In this document: positions 26,935 to 35,326 of the stretch, piece by piece
Numbering within the stretch: position 1 is the first letter of the stretch
Layout of the letters: each line of letters opens with the position of its first letter
Assembly (NCBI RefSeq): GCF_018413645.1
Contig: NZ_JAHCDA010000002.1
Span: 372,001 to 436,000 of the forward strand
Origin: Roseococcus pinisoli
Lineage (GTDB): Bacteria; Pseudomonadota; Alphaproteobacteria; Acetobacterales; Acetobacteraceae
DNA: 64,000 nucleotides
Direction: 5' to 3'
Program-made: the position numbers and the translations under genes
Notes under the pieces: model-generated
What the model saw: the letters and a program-made list of their open reading frames with translations, nothing else
Told to the model about the DNA's origin: nothing
Databases searched by the model: none

Positions 26935-28500
26935 ATGAAAGTTGCAAAAGTCACCCGACGTGACGCCTTGCTCGCCTCGGGAGGGCTGGCGCTTCCATGG
27001 ATGGCGCGTCCGGCCCGGGCGGCCGGGACGGCGAACGTGGTGCTGGAGAGCGAGGCCGTGATCCTCGATCCGCACGCCACCACCGCCGCCATCACCCGCA
27101 CCTTCGCCTATCACGTCTTCGACACGCTCTTCGCCATGGACGGGCAGGGCATGATCCGGCCCCAGATGGTGGGCGCCTGGGAGACCAGCGCCGACGGTCT
27201 CGTCTGGAACTTCCACCTGCGGGACGGCCTGCGCTGGCATGACGGCGCGCCCGTCACCGCCGCCGACTGCGTCGCGAGCCTGGAGCGCTGGGCGCCGAAG
27301 GATGCGCAGGGCCGCATGCTATGGGCGGCGAAGGCGGAGCTGGTGGCGGTCGACGCGAAGTCCTTCCGCCTGACGCTGTCGCGACCCTTTCCGCTGGTGC
27401 TGGACGTCCTGGGCAAGCCCAACGCGCCGCTACCCGTCATGCTGCCCGAGCGCCTGGCGCAGATCCCGGTCGAGACCCGCATCCGCGAGATCATCGGCAG
27501 CGGTCCCTTCCGCTTCCGCGCGGCCGACTGGCGCCCCGGCAACTACATGGTCCTCGAGCGCTTCGAGGGCTACGTCCCGCGCGAGGAACCGAACGACTTC
27601 CTCGCCGGCGGCAAGCGCGTGCATCTCGACAGCGTCACCTTGCGCGTCATGCCGGACCAGGCCACGGGCGCGACGGCCTTGATGGTGGGCGAGGTCGACT
27701 ACATGCAATATCTGCCCTTCGACCTGCTGCCGCGGCTGGAGCGCGCGCGTGGGGTGCGGCTGATGGGCCTCGGCGGCATCCACATGTTCCAGGGCAATTT
27801 CCGGCTGAATCATGCGGCCGCGCCGATGGACGATCCGGCCATCCGTCGCGTGCTCTGGCACTGCGTGGACCAGTCCTCCACCCTGACAGCCATCGGCGTG
27901 CCGGAGCGGTTCCGGGCACCGCCCTGTCCCTCCTTCTTCATGTGCGGCGGGCCATTGGATAGCCGCGCGGGCGCCGAGGCGATGGGCTTCGACGTGGAAG
28001 GCGCGAAGCGCATGCTCGCGCAGACGGCCTATAACGGGCAGCAGATCGTCTGCCTGACGGTTGCCGGCAGCATCAGCCAGACGGCGGCGCAGGTGATGAT
28101 CCAGAACATGAAGCTCGCGGGCTTCAACGTCGAGGAGCAGCAGATGGACTGGGGCACGGTGCTGGCCCGCCGCGCGCGGCGCGAGGGCTGGCACATGTTC
28201 GGCGTCTATTCGAACGGCACCGATATGTTCTCGCCGCTCACGCATTTCTACGTGTCCAACACCTGCGCCGATTATCCGGGCTGGGACTGCGACCGCGGCG
28301 TGGAACGCCTGCTCGGCGAATTCGCCCTGGCCGCGACGCCCGAGGACCGCAAGCGCATCGCGGGCGAGATCCAGGCGGCCGAGGCGCTCAATGTGCCCAA
28401 CGTGATGTGGGGGCAGTTCACCATTCCCGCGGGTTACCGCGACCGGCTGCGCGACGTGCCGCAGGCGGCCTATCCGATGTTCTGGGGAGTTCGGATTTGA
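26935..28500 (+). CDS. ABC transporter substrate-binding protein, family 5 (second copy)
   Basis: A 521-aa periplasmic binding protein of the peptide/opine type. A twin-arginine-like leader (KVTRRDALLASGGLALPWMARPARA) precedes the mature protein. SBP_bac_5 features include YHVFDTLFAMDGQGMIRPQMV and FHLRDGLRWHDGAPVTAADCVASLERW. It differs strongly from the binding protein at 18257. No permease is adjacent, so it probably feeds the transporter at 19858-23287. ATG 26935 follows GGGACGGA; an ATG at 26893 would put 14 residues before the leader. Its stop overlaps the TTG start of the aminotransferase gene. Confidence 0.9.
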   Translation: MKVAKVTRRDALLASGGLALPWMARPARAAGTANVVLESEAVILDPHATTAAITRTFAYHVFDTLFAMDGQGMIRPQMVGAWETSADGLVWNFHLRDGLRWHDGAPVTAADCVASLERWAPKDAQGRMLWAAKAELVAVDAKSFRLTLSRPFPLVLDVLGKPNAPLPVMLPERLAQIPVETRIREIIGSGPFRFRAADWRPGNYMVLERFEGYVPREEPNDFLAGGKRVHLDSVTLRVMPDQATGATALMVGEVDYMQYLPFDLLPRLERARGVRLMGLGGIHMFQGNFRLNHAAAPMDDPAIRRVLWHCVDQSSTLTAIGVPERFRAPPCPSFFMCGGPLDSRAGAEAMGFDVEGAKRMLAQTAYNGQQIVCLTVAGSISQTAAQVMIQNMKLAGFNVEEQQMDWGTVLARRARREGWHMFGVYSNGTDMFSPLTHFYVSNTCADYPGWDCDRGVERLLGEFALAATPEDRKRIAGEIQAAEALNVPNVMWGQFTIPAGYRDRLRDVPQAAYPMFWGVRI

Positions 28501-29711
28501 GTCAGGATTCAGCGCTGCGGGCCCGTGCGGCTCGCGTCATCCCCGGCGGCATGTGGGGCCATCTCGACGCAAAGAAGCTGCCGGAAGGCTATCCGCAGTT
28601 CTTTGCGCGCGGTGAGGGCGGCCATGTCTGGGACGTGGATGGCCGCCGCTACGTCGACCTCATGTGCAGCTGGGGGCCCATCGTGCTCGGGCATCACGAC
28701 CCGGCGGTGGATGCCGCCGCGCGCAAGCAGGCCGAGATGGGCGACTGCCTGAACGGCCCGGGCCCGGTGTTGGTGGAGCTCGCCGAACGGCTGGTGGACC
28801 GCATCCCCGCTGCCGACTGGGCGATGTTCCAGAAGAACGGCACCGACGCGACGACGGCCTGCGTCACCATCGCGCGCGCGGCCACCGGCCGCAGCACCAT
28901 CCTGATGGCGCGCGGCTCCTATCACGGGGCGGCGCCCTGGTGCACGCCGGTTCCCGCGGGCACGACGGAGGCGGACCGGGCGCACCAGCTCCGCTTCGAA
29001 TACAATGACGTGGCAAGCCTGGAGGCCGCCGCCGCTGCGGTCGGCGACGACTTGGCGGCGATCCTCGTGACCGGCTTCCGGCACGACAACATCGTGGATC
29101 AGGAGCTTCCGACGCCGGAATTCGCCCAGGCGGCCCGCGCGATCTGCGACCGCAAGGGCGCGGCGCTCATCGTGGATGACGTCCGCGCGGGCTTCCGCCT
29201 GCATGCCGGCGGCTCCTGGGAGACGGTGGGCGTGCGGCCGGACCTCTCGGCCTGGAGCAAGGCCATCGCCAACGGCCATACGCTCGCGGCCGTGACGGGG
29301 CGGGATTCGCTGCGCGACGCGGCGACGCGCATCTTCGTCACGGGATCCTTCTGGTGCTCCTCGGTCGCGATGGCGGCCGCGATCGCGACGCTCGAGGAGT
29401 TGGAGCGGCGCGATGTCGTCGGCCATATCGCCGCCCTGGGCCAGCGCCTACGCGACGGGCTCGCGGAGCGCGCGCGGGGCGCCAATGTCGGGTTGCGGCA
29501 ATCGGGCCCGGTGAGCATGCCGCTCTTCCTCTTCGACGGCGATACGGATTTCGCGATCGGCCGCGCCTTCTGCCAGGCGACGCTGGAGGAGGGCGCCTTC
29601 CTGCATCCGCGGCACAACATGTTCCTGTGCGCGGCGCATACGGAGGCGGATATCGATGCGGTGCTCGCGGCCTCGGAGGCTGGCTTCGCGGCGATCAAGG
29701 GCCTGCGGTAA
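28497..29711 (+). CDS. Class III PLP aminotransferase (glutamate-1-semialdehyde aminomutase-like)
   Basis: Pyridoxal-phosphate enzyme of 404 aa that moves an amino group to or from an omega-amine or amino-acid substrate. Motifs: GGHVWDVDGRRYVDLMCSWGP, FQKNGTDATTACVTIARAATG, DDVRAGFRLH (cofactor aspartate), and PLP lysine K255 in LSAWSKAIANG. The start is TTG at 28497, with GGGGAG 7 nt upstream; the TTG overlaps the previous stop (TTGA). Strictly HemL-like chemistry is possible, but the context (binding protein, acylase) points to catabolism of an amine product. Convergent with the LpxR-like gene. Confidence 0.88.
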   Translation: MSQDSALRARAARVIPGGMWGHLDAKKLPEGYPQFFARGEGGHVWDVDGRRYVDLMCSWGPIVLGHHDPAVDAAARKQAEMGDCLNGPGPVLVELAERLVDRIPAADWAMFQKNGTDATTACVTIARAATGRSTILMARGSYHGAAPWCTPVPAGTTEADRAHQLRFEYNDVASLEAAAAAVGDDLAAILVTGFRHDNIVDQELPTPEFAQAARAICDRKGAALIVDDVRAGFRLHAGGSWETVGVRPDLSAWSKAIANGHTLAAVTGRDSLRDAATRIFVTGSFWCSSVAMAAAIATLEELERRDVVGHIAALGQRLRDGLAERARGANVGLRQSGPVSMPLFLFDGDTDFAIGRAFCQATLEEGAFLHPRHNMFLCAAHTEADIDAVLAASEAGFAAIKGLR

Positions 29712-29730
29712 ACGCCGCAGGCCGGGGTCG

Positions 29731-29751
29731 GGGAGGGGCGGTGCCCCTCCC
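29731..29751. terminator. Stem-loop between convergent genes
   Basis: GGGAGGGGC, GGT loop, GCCCCTCCC: a perfect 9-bp stem between the aminotransferase and LpxR-like genes, usable in both directions. No T-tract. Confidence 0.55.
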
Positions 29752-29756
29752 GTCTG

Positions 29757-30821
29757 TCAGAACCGGAACGCCACGGCGACCGAGCCGTATTGCAGTCCGT
29801 TGCCCTGCGCCTCGAACTCGCGGCTGCGGATGGTGTAGGTGGCTGTGAGCCGCGTCCGCTGCCACATCAGCGCGAAGCCCAGGTTGACGTCCCCCACCAT
29901 GGGGATGCGATCCACCCGCGGCCCGTCGCGCCAGGTATTGCCGTCGAGGAAGATGTTGCGCGCGACCGCGCGACCCTCGACGCCGGCGAAGATGTACCAG
30001 CCGAAGCCATCGCTCTCGGGCTGAAAGAAGGCGGAACCCGACTGTGCCGGGCGCGTGCGCGGCGGCCCGAAATCCGCATTCAGGTTGCTGCCGAGCCGTA
30101 CCATCATGCCGGCACTGGCATAGGTGTAGACATTGCCGAGGCTCGCGGTGAGGTTCGGCACGAAGCCGTATTGCAGGCCGGAGATGCCTGTCTCGTAGTT
30201 CCAGCGCCATTGCCGCGCCAGGATGAGGTTGACGCCGAACTCGTCCTTCAGCTGGTGGTCCCAGCCATAGGCGCGGTCGATGTTCAGCAACCGATGGACG
30301 CCGTTCTGTGTCTCCCGGCCCAGCGCACCCGGGCCGACGATGCCCATCTGCAGCTCGATCGCGCCGTAGGAGGTCGCCGTGTAGGAGGCCAGCGAGATGG
30401 AGCCGAAGAGCCAGCCCGCATAGGGGCGGTCCTTCGGGTCCGGATTGCGGCGCAGCGTGTCCGACGGCGTGAAGATGTTCTGGCCGAGCGACAGGCCCCA
30501 GCGCGGCGTCCCGCCCTCGGGGAAGATCAGGCTCATCCGGCCGGTGACGGCCGAAAGCCAGCGCGGCGGATCATAGGAGGGCGAACGCCAGTCCAGCTGG
30601 AAGCCGCTGGTGTAGTTCTTGTCCGTACCGGCGAAGAGGTCGTTGTCGACCATCAGGGAGATGGTGCCCCGCGGGTCCGGCGTCCGGACCGCGGGGACAG
30701 GAGTGCCGCGGACCGGCGACAGCCCCGTCTGATCGGCTGCCAGACCTGTGGTCTGGGCAGCCGCCGGAAGGGCCAGCGTCGCTCCGAGGCAGGCGAGCGA
30801 GAAAACGGCGCCGAAGCGCAT
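29757..30821 (-). CDS. LpxR-like outer membrane protein (lipid A 3'-O-deacylase family, DUF2219)
   Basis: Predicted outer-membrane beta-barrel of 354 aa related to LpxR, which removes the 3'-linked acyl chain of lipid A. A signal peptide (MRFGAVFSLACLGATLALPAAAQ) is followed by the family motif MVDNDLFAGTDKNYTSGFQ, then LGQNIFTPSDTLRRNPDPKDRPYAGWLF and GPGALGRETQNGVHRLL with a candidate catalytic histidine. The protein ends in phenylalanine (AVAFRF), as barrels do. ATG 30821 has AGGAAGG 9 nt upstream; a GTG at 30830 abuts the SD and is rejected. Last of a minus-strand gene run. Activity on lipid A is not certain. Confidence 0.85.
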   Translation of the reverse strand: MRFGAVFSLACLGATLALPAAAQTTGLAADQTGLSPVRGTPVPAVRTPDPRGTISLMVDNDLFAGTDKNYTSGFQLDWRSPSYDPPRWLSAVTGRMSLIFPEGGTPRWGLSLGQNIFTPSDTLRRNPDPKDRPYAGWLFGSISLASYTATSYGAIELQMGIVGPGALGRETQNGVHRLLNIDRAYGWDHQLKDEFGVNLILARQWRWNYETGISGLQYGFVPNLTASLGNVYTYASAGMMVRLGSNLNADFGPPRTRPAQSGSAFFQPESDGFGWYIFAGVEGRAVARNIFLDGNTWRDGPRVDRIPMVGDVNLGFALMWQRTRLTATYTIRSREFEAQGNGLQYGSVAVAFRF

Positions 30822-30838
30822 GCGAGGCACCCTTCCTG

Positions 30839-31354
30839 TCAGGTGGTGGGCGAGGCGGCCGCGGCCGCCTGGGCGCCGGCCAGGGCTTCGCGCAGGGATT
30901 CTTCCTTCGTCTCGTCGAAGGAGCTGCGCAGGATCGTGCCGCCCGTGCCGTGCAGCTCGGCCATCACCTTGTCCGTGGTCATCTTGCGGATCAGCAGGAA
31001 GAGCGCGGCGTGGCCGGAATCCAGCGTCTTCGCCGCGTCCTTCATGAACTGGTCGTTGATGCCGAGGTCGGTGAGCTTGCCGCCCAGCGCGCCCGAGGCC
31101 GCGCCGATCGCAGCGCCCACCAGCGGCATAAGCAGCACGAGGCCGATGAGCGAGCCCCAGAGGGCGCCCGAGGCCGCGCCGGCCGCGACCGGCTGGAAGA
31201 GCTGGTTGAGCTTCACCTGGCCATCGGGCTGCTTCACGGCGACGACGGCGTCACCCAGCTCGATCAGGTATTCGCGCTGGAGGCCAAGCAGCTTGGCGCG
31301 GACCTCCTCGGCCTGGGCTTCGGTGGGGAAGGCGATGACGAGCAGATCAGACAT
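30839..31354 (-). CDS. DUF1269 family membrane protein
   Basis: A 171-aa protein of the DUF1269 family, function unknown. The N-terminal soluble part (LLVIAFPTEAQAEEVRAKLLGLQ) is followed near residues 57-95 by a glycine-rich hydrophobic stretch (GAASGALWGSLIGLVLLMPL then GAAIGAASGALGGKL) that could form a membrane hairpin or glycine zipper. Then LGINDQFMKDAAKTLDSGHAALFLL and a charged C-terminal tail. A good AAGGAA site lies 7 nt before the ATG. It stands 17 nt upstream of the LpxR-like gene, so an envelope role is plausible. Confidence 0.85.
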   Translation of the reverse strand: MSDLLVIAFPTEAQAEEVRAKLLGLQREYLIELGDAVVAVKQPDGQVKLNQLFQPVAAGAASGALWGSLIGLVLLMPLVGAAIGAASGALGGKLTDLGINDQFMKDAAKTLDSGHAALFLLIRKMTTDKVMAELHGTGGTILRSSFDETKEESLREALAGAQAAAAASPTT

Positions 31355-31407
31355 CTCGGAATTCCTTGTTTGTTGCGGGTCTTGCCCGCGGTCTCAACGC
31401 CCGGGGC

Positions 31408-32394
31408 CTATTGATAGTTCGCGAAGGCCGCGGCGGCGGTGCTCTGGCCGCCCCCTCCGCGCAGGATCAGGCCCAGCAGCAGCCGGGCCTTGAGGCCGGA
31501 GAGGATGCCGGCCGGGATCAGCCCCCGGCCCAGCAGGTCGATCTCCGATCCCGCATAGCCGTAGGTGCGCGTGAAGACCGGCCCGGCGGCAACGCGCGTC
31601 GCCAGGACGACCGGCATGCGCCTCCCCAGCTCGCCCAGATGCGGCGCGGCCTCGGCAGGGACATGGCCCGCGCCCATGCCTTCGATCACGGCGCCGGCGT
31701 AGCCGAGGCCCGGCAGGGCCGCGAGCAGCCGGCCGTCATCGCCCATGGTCCATTTCAGCAGGGCCACGGGGCGAGGCGGGCCGCCATAGCTCGGCACGGT
31801 CGGCATCCGCGGCACCCGTGCGTGGAAGCGCGGCCGGCCTTCCGCCACCAGACCGATGGGGGCCAGCGAAGGCGAGACGAAGGCGGAGGTGAGGGCGGTG
31901 TGCGCCTTCTGGACGAAGCGTGCCGCATGGATCTCGTCGTTCAGCACCACGAGCGTCCCGAGGCCCCGCGCCTCCGCCGAGGCTGCGACGCGCGCCGCGG
32001 CGAGGAGGTTGGCCGGCCCATCCGCGCCCGCCGTCTCCGGCCCGCGCATGGCGCCGGTGACGACGACCGGCTTGTCGTCGGCCACCAGCAGGTCGAGGAG
32101 GAAGGCGGATTCCTCGATCGTATCGGTGCCCTGGATCACCACGGCGCCGTCGATACCGGCCGCGAAGGCATCCTCGATGGCCTTGGCGACCTCGACCAGC
32201 TGACCGGGCTCCAGCGAGGGGCTTGGCAGCCGGTAGGGCGAATGGGCCTCGATCTCGGCGACATCCGCGAGTTCCGGAACCGAGGCCACGAGCTCGGCGG
32301 CGCCGAGCTTCGGCGTGATCCCGCCGCCCGCATCCGGCACCATGGTGATGGTGCCGCCGAGCGACAGGAAGAGGAGCCGGGGACGCTTCGTCAC
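31408..32394 (-). CDS. Asparaginase (type I/II L-asparaginase family)
   Basis: Hydrolyses L-asparagine to aspartate and ammonia (328 aa). Both threonine motifs are present: LSLGGTITM near residue 14 and VIQGTDTIEESAF near 88-92, with the lysine in FVQKAHTALTS. No signal peptide, so likely cytosolic. The start is GTG at 32394 overlapping the MFS stop as GTGA. The cluster with glutaminase and an MFS transporter suggests a shared role in amide nitrogen use. Confidence 0.93.
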   Translation of the reverse strand: MTKRPRLLFLSLGGTITMVPDAGGGITPKLGAAELVASVPELADVAEIEAHSPYRLPSPSLEPGQLVEVAKAIEDAFAAGIDGAVVIQGTDTIEESAFLLDLLVADDKPVVVTGAMRGPETAGADGPANLLAAARVAASAEARGLGTLVVLNDEIHAARFVQKAHTALTSAFVSPSLAPIGLVAEGRPRFHARVPRMPTVPSYGGPPRPVALLKWTMGDDGRLLAALPGLGYAGAVIEGMGAGHVPAEAAPHLGELGRRMPVVLATRVAAGPVFTRTYGYAGSEIDLLGRGLIPAGILSGLKARLLLGLILRGGGGQSTAAAAFANYQ

Positions 32395-34040
32395 GCGGTT
32401 TCGCCCTCTTCCTCGCGCCGGACGGTCCTGCGCGGCGTCGGCCCGTCGGGGATCTCACCGGGGCGGTAGGCGGGCAGGCGGCTGGCCGGGATCATGGCCA
32501 GCGCGGCGAAGGCGGCCATGAGCAGCAGGCCGATCTTCAGCGCCCGCAGCCGCGCCTCGCTGTTCACGCGAACCGCTTCCGCGGCCTGGGCCGGGGTGGC
32601 GGAGGTGCGTGCCATGATGGTGGCCAGCTGGTCGTTGCTGACGAAGTTGATGCTGTCGAGATCGAGCTGCGACTGGAGCTCGACCGGGAGGTAGGTGTTC
32701 TCCGTGACGCGATACATGATGCCCGCGGAGAGCAGGCCCACCAGCAGCGCGCCGGCCACCGCCGTGCCGACGCCGGCGGCGAGGTTCTGCGTGGTGCCGC
32801 GCAGCGCGCCGACGTCGCCGGCGAGCTCCTTCGGCGCCGAGGTCACGAGCACGTTGAAGACGAGCGTCACCAGCGCGCCCTGGCCGATGCCGAAGGTGAT
32901 CAGGCCGAGCATGACGGGAACCGCCGTCCAGTCGTTGCGCACCACCCAGGCGAGCCAGAGCAGACCGAGGATGCAGAGCGTGAATCCACCCTGCGCGATG
33001 CGCCGCGGCGTCACCTTGTCGTAGAGCTTCACCACCAGCATCGCCGTGAAGAAGACGGTGAGGTTGAAGGGCATCATCGCGATCGTGGTCTCGATCGGCG
33101 TGCGGCCCTGCACGATCTGGATGTAGAGGGGCACGGTGAAGTTCAGCATGGCCTCGAGGCCGACCACGGTGAACATGGCGTAGACCGCTGCGCGCTCCTG
33201 GCCCGAGGAGATGATGCTGAGGTCCAGCAGCGGCGTGCCGCCGCGCGCCTGAACACGCTTCGACCAGGCGATGAAGATCTGCAGCAGGATGATGCCGGCG
33301 ACGATCATGATCGGCGCGGGCGACATGCCCAGGATGTCGAAGGGCGCGGCGGGGCTGGCGACGCCGAGGCCCCAGCGGTTGAGGTTGTTGAAGCCGAAGA
33401 CGATCATGATGATCGAGGCCGCGGCGAGGACCACGCCCACCGCGTCGATCTTGACCTCGGGGCGTGCGGCCTGGGGCTTCAGCCTGAAGCTCAGGAAGAA
33501 CACGATCACCGACAGGGCCACGAGGATGCCGAAGACGGGCCGCCAGCCGATGAAGGTGCCGAGAAGGCCGCCGATCAGGAAGGCCGAGACGCCGGCCGCG
33601 GCGCGGGCCGAGCCCAGCGCGCCCACGGCGGTTGCCTGCTGCTGGCCGTGGTAGTGATGGGCGATCAGCGCCACCAGGGCCGGCACGATCACCGCGGCCG
33701 CGAGGCCCGCGAGGAGCTGCGCCGTCAGCATGAAGATCGCAGTCGGCGCGATCACCATCAGTACCTGGGCGATGGCGAAGAGGCCGATCACCACGCGGAA
33801 GACCTGGGTGGAGCCGAAGCGCTGCACCAGCTTGCCGCCCAGCATGACGAAGCCCGCGACGGCGAGCGAATACATGACGATGCCGGTCGCGATGGTCGTC
33901 GGCGGCACGCCGAAGCTGGCCACCATGCCGGAAAGCGAGACGGGCAGGGCGGCGACGTTGAAGGACATCAGCACCTGGGCGAGGGCGATGGCGATCATGG
34001 GGATCCAGGATTCCCGGACCTCGGAGGCAGTCGTGCTCAT
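32391..34040 (-). CDS. MFS transporter (DHA2-like, about 14 membrane segments)
   Basis: Inner-membrane secondary transporter of 549 aa. The N-terminal half shows LMSFNVAALPVSLSGMVASFGV and the loop motif GGKLVQRFGSTQVFR between helices 2 and 3; two blocks of hydrophobic helices separated by charged loops fit the 14-helix drug/organic-acid antiporter group. A periplasmic-type insert before the last helix (LQSQLDLDSINFVSNDQ) and a charged C-tail are visible. It is placed between glutaminase and asparaginase genes, with 13 nt to the former and an overlap with the latter. Substrate unknown; an amide or dicarboxylic amino acid is inference. Confidence 0.88.
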   Translation of the reverse strand: MSTTASEVRESWIPMIAIALAQVLMSFNVAALPVSLSGMVASFGVPPTTIATGIVMYSLAVAGFVMLGGKLVQRFGSTQVFRVVIGLFAIAQVLMVIAPTAIFMLTAQLLAGLAAAVIVPALVALIAHHYHGQQQATAVGALGSARAAAGVSAFLIGGLLGTFIGWRPVFGILVALSVIVFFLSFRLKPQAARPEVKIDAVGVVLAAASIIMIVFGFNNLNRWGLGVASPAAPFDILGMSPAPIMIVAGIILLQIFIAWSKRVQARGGTPLLDLSIISSGQERAAVYAMFTVVGLEAMLNFTVPLYIQIVQGRTPIETTIAMMPFNLTVFFTAMLVVKLYDKVTPRRIAQGGFTLCILGLLWLAWVVRNDWTAVPVMLGLITFGIGQGALVTLVFNVLVTSAPKELAGDVGALRGTTQNLAAGVGTAVAGALLVGLLSAGIMYRVTENTYLPVELQSQLDLDSINFVSNDQLATIMARTSATPAQAAEAVRVNSEARLRALKIGLLLMAAFAALAMIPASRLPAYRPGEIPDGPTPRRTVRREEEGETA

Positions 34041-34053
34041 GGGGTGGGTTTCC

Positions 34054-35058
34054 TCACTGTTCTGGTTGGGAGGCGAAGAGATTGAGGCCGAGCCGCTCCG
34101 ACAGGAACTTCGTGACCAGCTGGCCGCGCACGCTGTTGCCCGCGCCGTCCAGAGGCGGCGAGAAGGTGCCGAGGCCCCCCTTGCCGGGCGCGATGGTGAC
34201 GAGGCCGCCGGCCACGCCGCTCTTGCCCGGCAGGCCCACCTCGTAGAGCCAGTCGCCCGACTGCTCGTAGAGGCCCGCGGTCGCCATCACGGCCAGCACC
34301 CGGGCGCAGCGGTCGGCATCCATCACGCGCTCGCGGGTGACGGGGTTCACGCCGCCATCGGCCAGCGTCGCGCCCATCACCGCCATGTCACGCGCCGTCA
34401 CGTTCAGCGCGCATTGCTTCGTGTAGATGTCTGTCGCCTCGTCGGGGTCCGAATACAGCCGGCCGTAGCCGAGCAGCAGGCGCGCGATGCCCTGGTTGCG
34501 CTGGTTGGTCGCGGCCTCGGAGGCATAGACCTCCTCGTCCAGCTGCAACTCCCGGCCGGCGAAGCGCGAGAGGCCCTCGCGGATGAACTTCCACTTCTCC
34601 TCGGCATTGGCGCCGGGGGCGAGGCTCGTGGTCGCGATGGCGCCGGCATTCACCATGGGGTTCACGGTGCGGTCGGCATTGAGTTCGATGGCCATGACGG
34701 AGTTGAAGGCGAGGCCCGACGCATTCACGCCGACCTTCTCGCGCGTCTGGCCGCCGCCCAGCGCCTGGCAGACCAGCGCGAAGACGAAGGGCTTGGACAT
34801 GCTCTGGATGGAAAAGGGGCGCTCGGCATCGCCGACGGAGAAGAGCGCGCCGTCCACGCCGGCCACGCAGATGCCGAAGAGATCGGGCGAGGCCTGGGCG
34901 AGGGCGGGGATATAATCCGCTACCTTGCCTTCGGAGATGGGGCCGTAGCGGCGATGGGCCTCCTCGACCAGGGAAGTCACGGTCGCCGGGTCAGGCATCC
35001 GCCCGGTGGAAACGGTTCCCGACCGGGCTGTGTCGTCGAGGTGGAGCCTGTAGTCCAT
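34054..35058 (-). CDS. glsA: Glutaminase
   Basis: Converts glutamine to glutamate and ammonia in the cytosol (334 aa). It has the serine beta-lactamase-like fold signature S86-x-x-K89 in SIQSMSKPF, and NPMVNAGAIATTSL, EAATNQRNQGIARLL and GLPGKSGVAGGLVTIAPG, all diagnostic of bacterial glutaminase. ATG 35058 gives a normal N-terminus (MDYRLHLDDTARS); a start at 35106 would add 16 residues. It is the first gene of a minus-strand run continuing with MFS transporter, asparaginase, DUF1269 and LpxR-like genes. A divergent AraC regulator gene lies 268 bp away. Confidence 0.94.
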   Translation of the reverse strand: MDYRLHLDDTARSGTVSTGRMPDPATVTSLVEEAHRRYGPISEGKVADYIPALAQASPDLFGICVAGVDGALFSVGDAERPFSIQSMSKPFVFALVCQALGGGQTREKVGVNASGLAFNSVMAIELNADRTVNPMVNAGAIATTSLAPGANAEEKWKFIREGLSRFAGRELQLDEEVYASEAATNQRNQGIARLLLGYGRLYSDPDEATDIYTKQCALNVTARDMAVMGATLADGGVNPVTRERVMDADRCARVLAVMATAGLYEQSGDWLYEVGLPGKSGVAGGLVTIAPGKGGLGTFSPPLDGAGNSVRGQLVTKFLSERLGLNLFASQPEQ

Positions 35059-35290
35059 TGATTGAAAGCCCTTCTTCCCTGGGTTTCCCCTGACGGCAGC
35101 ATTCACGCACGCGGAATGCCGCGCGGGAGGCGGTATTCCGGCGTCGTGGCGATGACCTTTAGGCTAGGCATTTGCGGGAGGGGGCAGATGGGCCGACAAT
35201 CCGACGAGTATCCCTTGCGTCCCGATATTCTTCCGCTTCCGGTCAAACCGCTGGCCGGAGGGGCGCTCAAGGCATGATTATATTGTCGTT

Positions 35291-35303
35291 GAAACACCGT
35301 TTC
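35291..35303. promoter_or_regulatory. Small palindrome in the glsA-araC control region
   Basis: GAAAC-ACC-GTTTC, imperfectly extended outward by CGTT and GAACG, lies 23 bp before the AraC start in the AT-rich part of the divergent region. It could be an operator or a leader hairpin; no binding protein can be assigned. Confidence 0.3.
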
Positions 35304-35326
35304 GAACGGGAAGGGCGACCCTGGGG

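Noticed and set aside
26857-27240. N-terminal extension of the penicillin acylase as a secreted protein
   Set aside because: The added residues are not a signal peptide and overlap the divergent receptor gene; ATG 26856 has a ribosome site.
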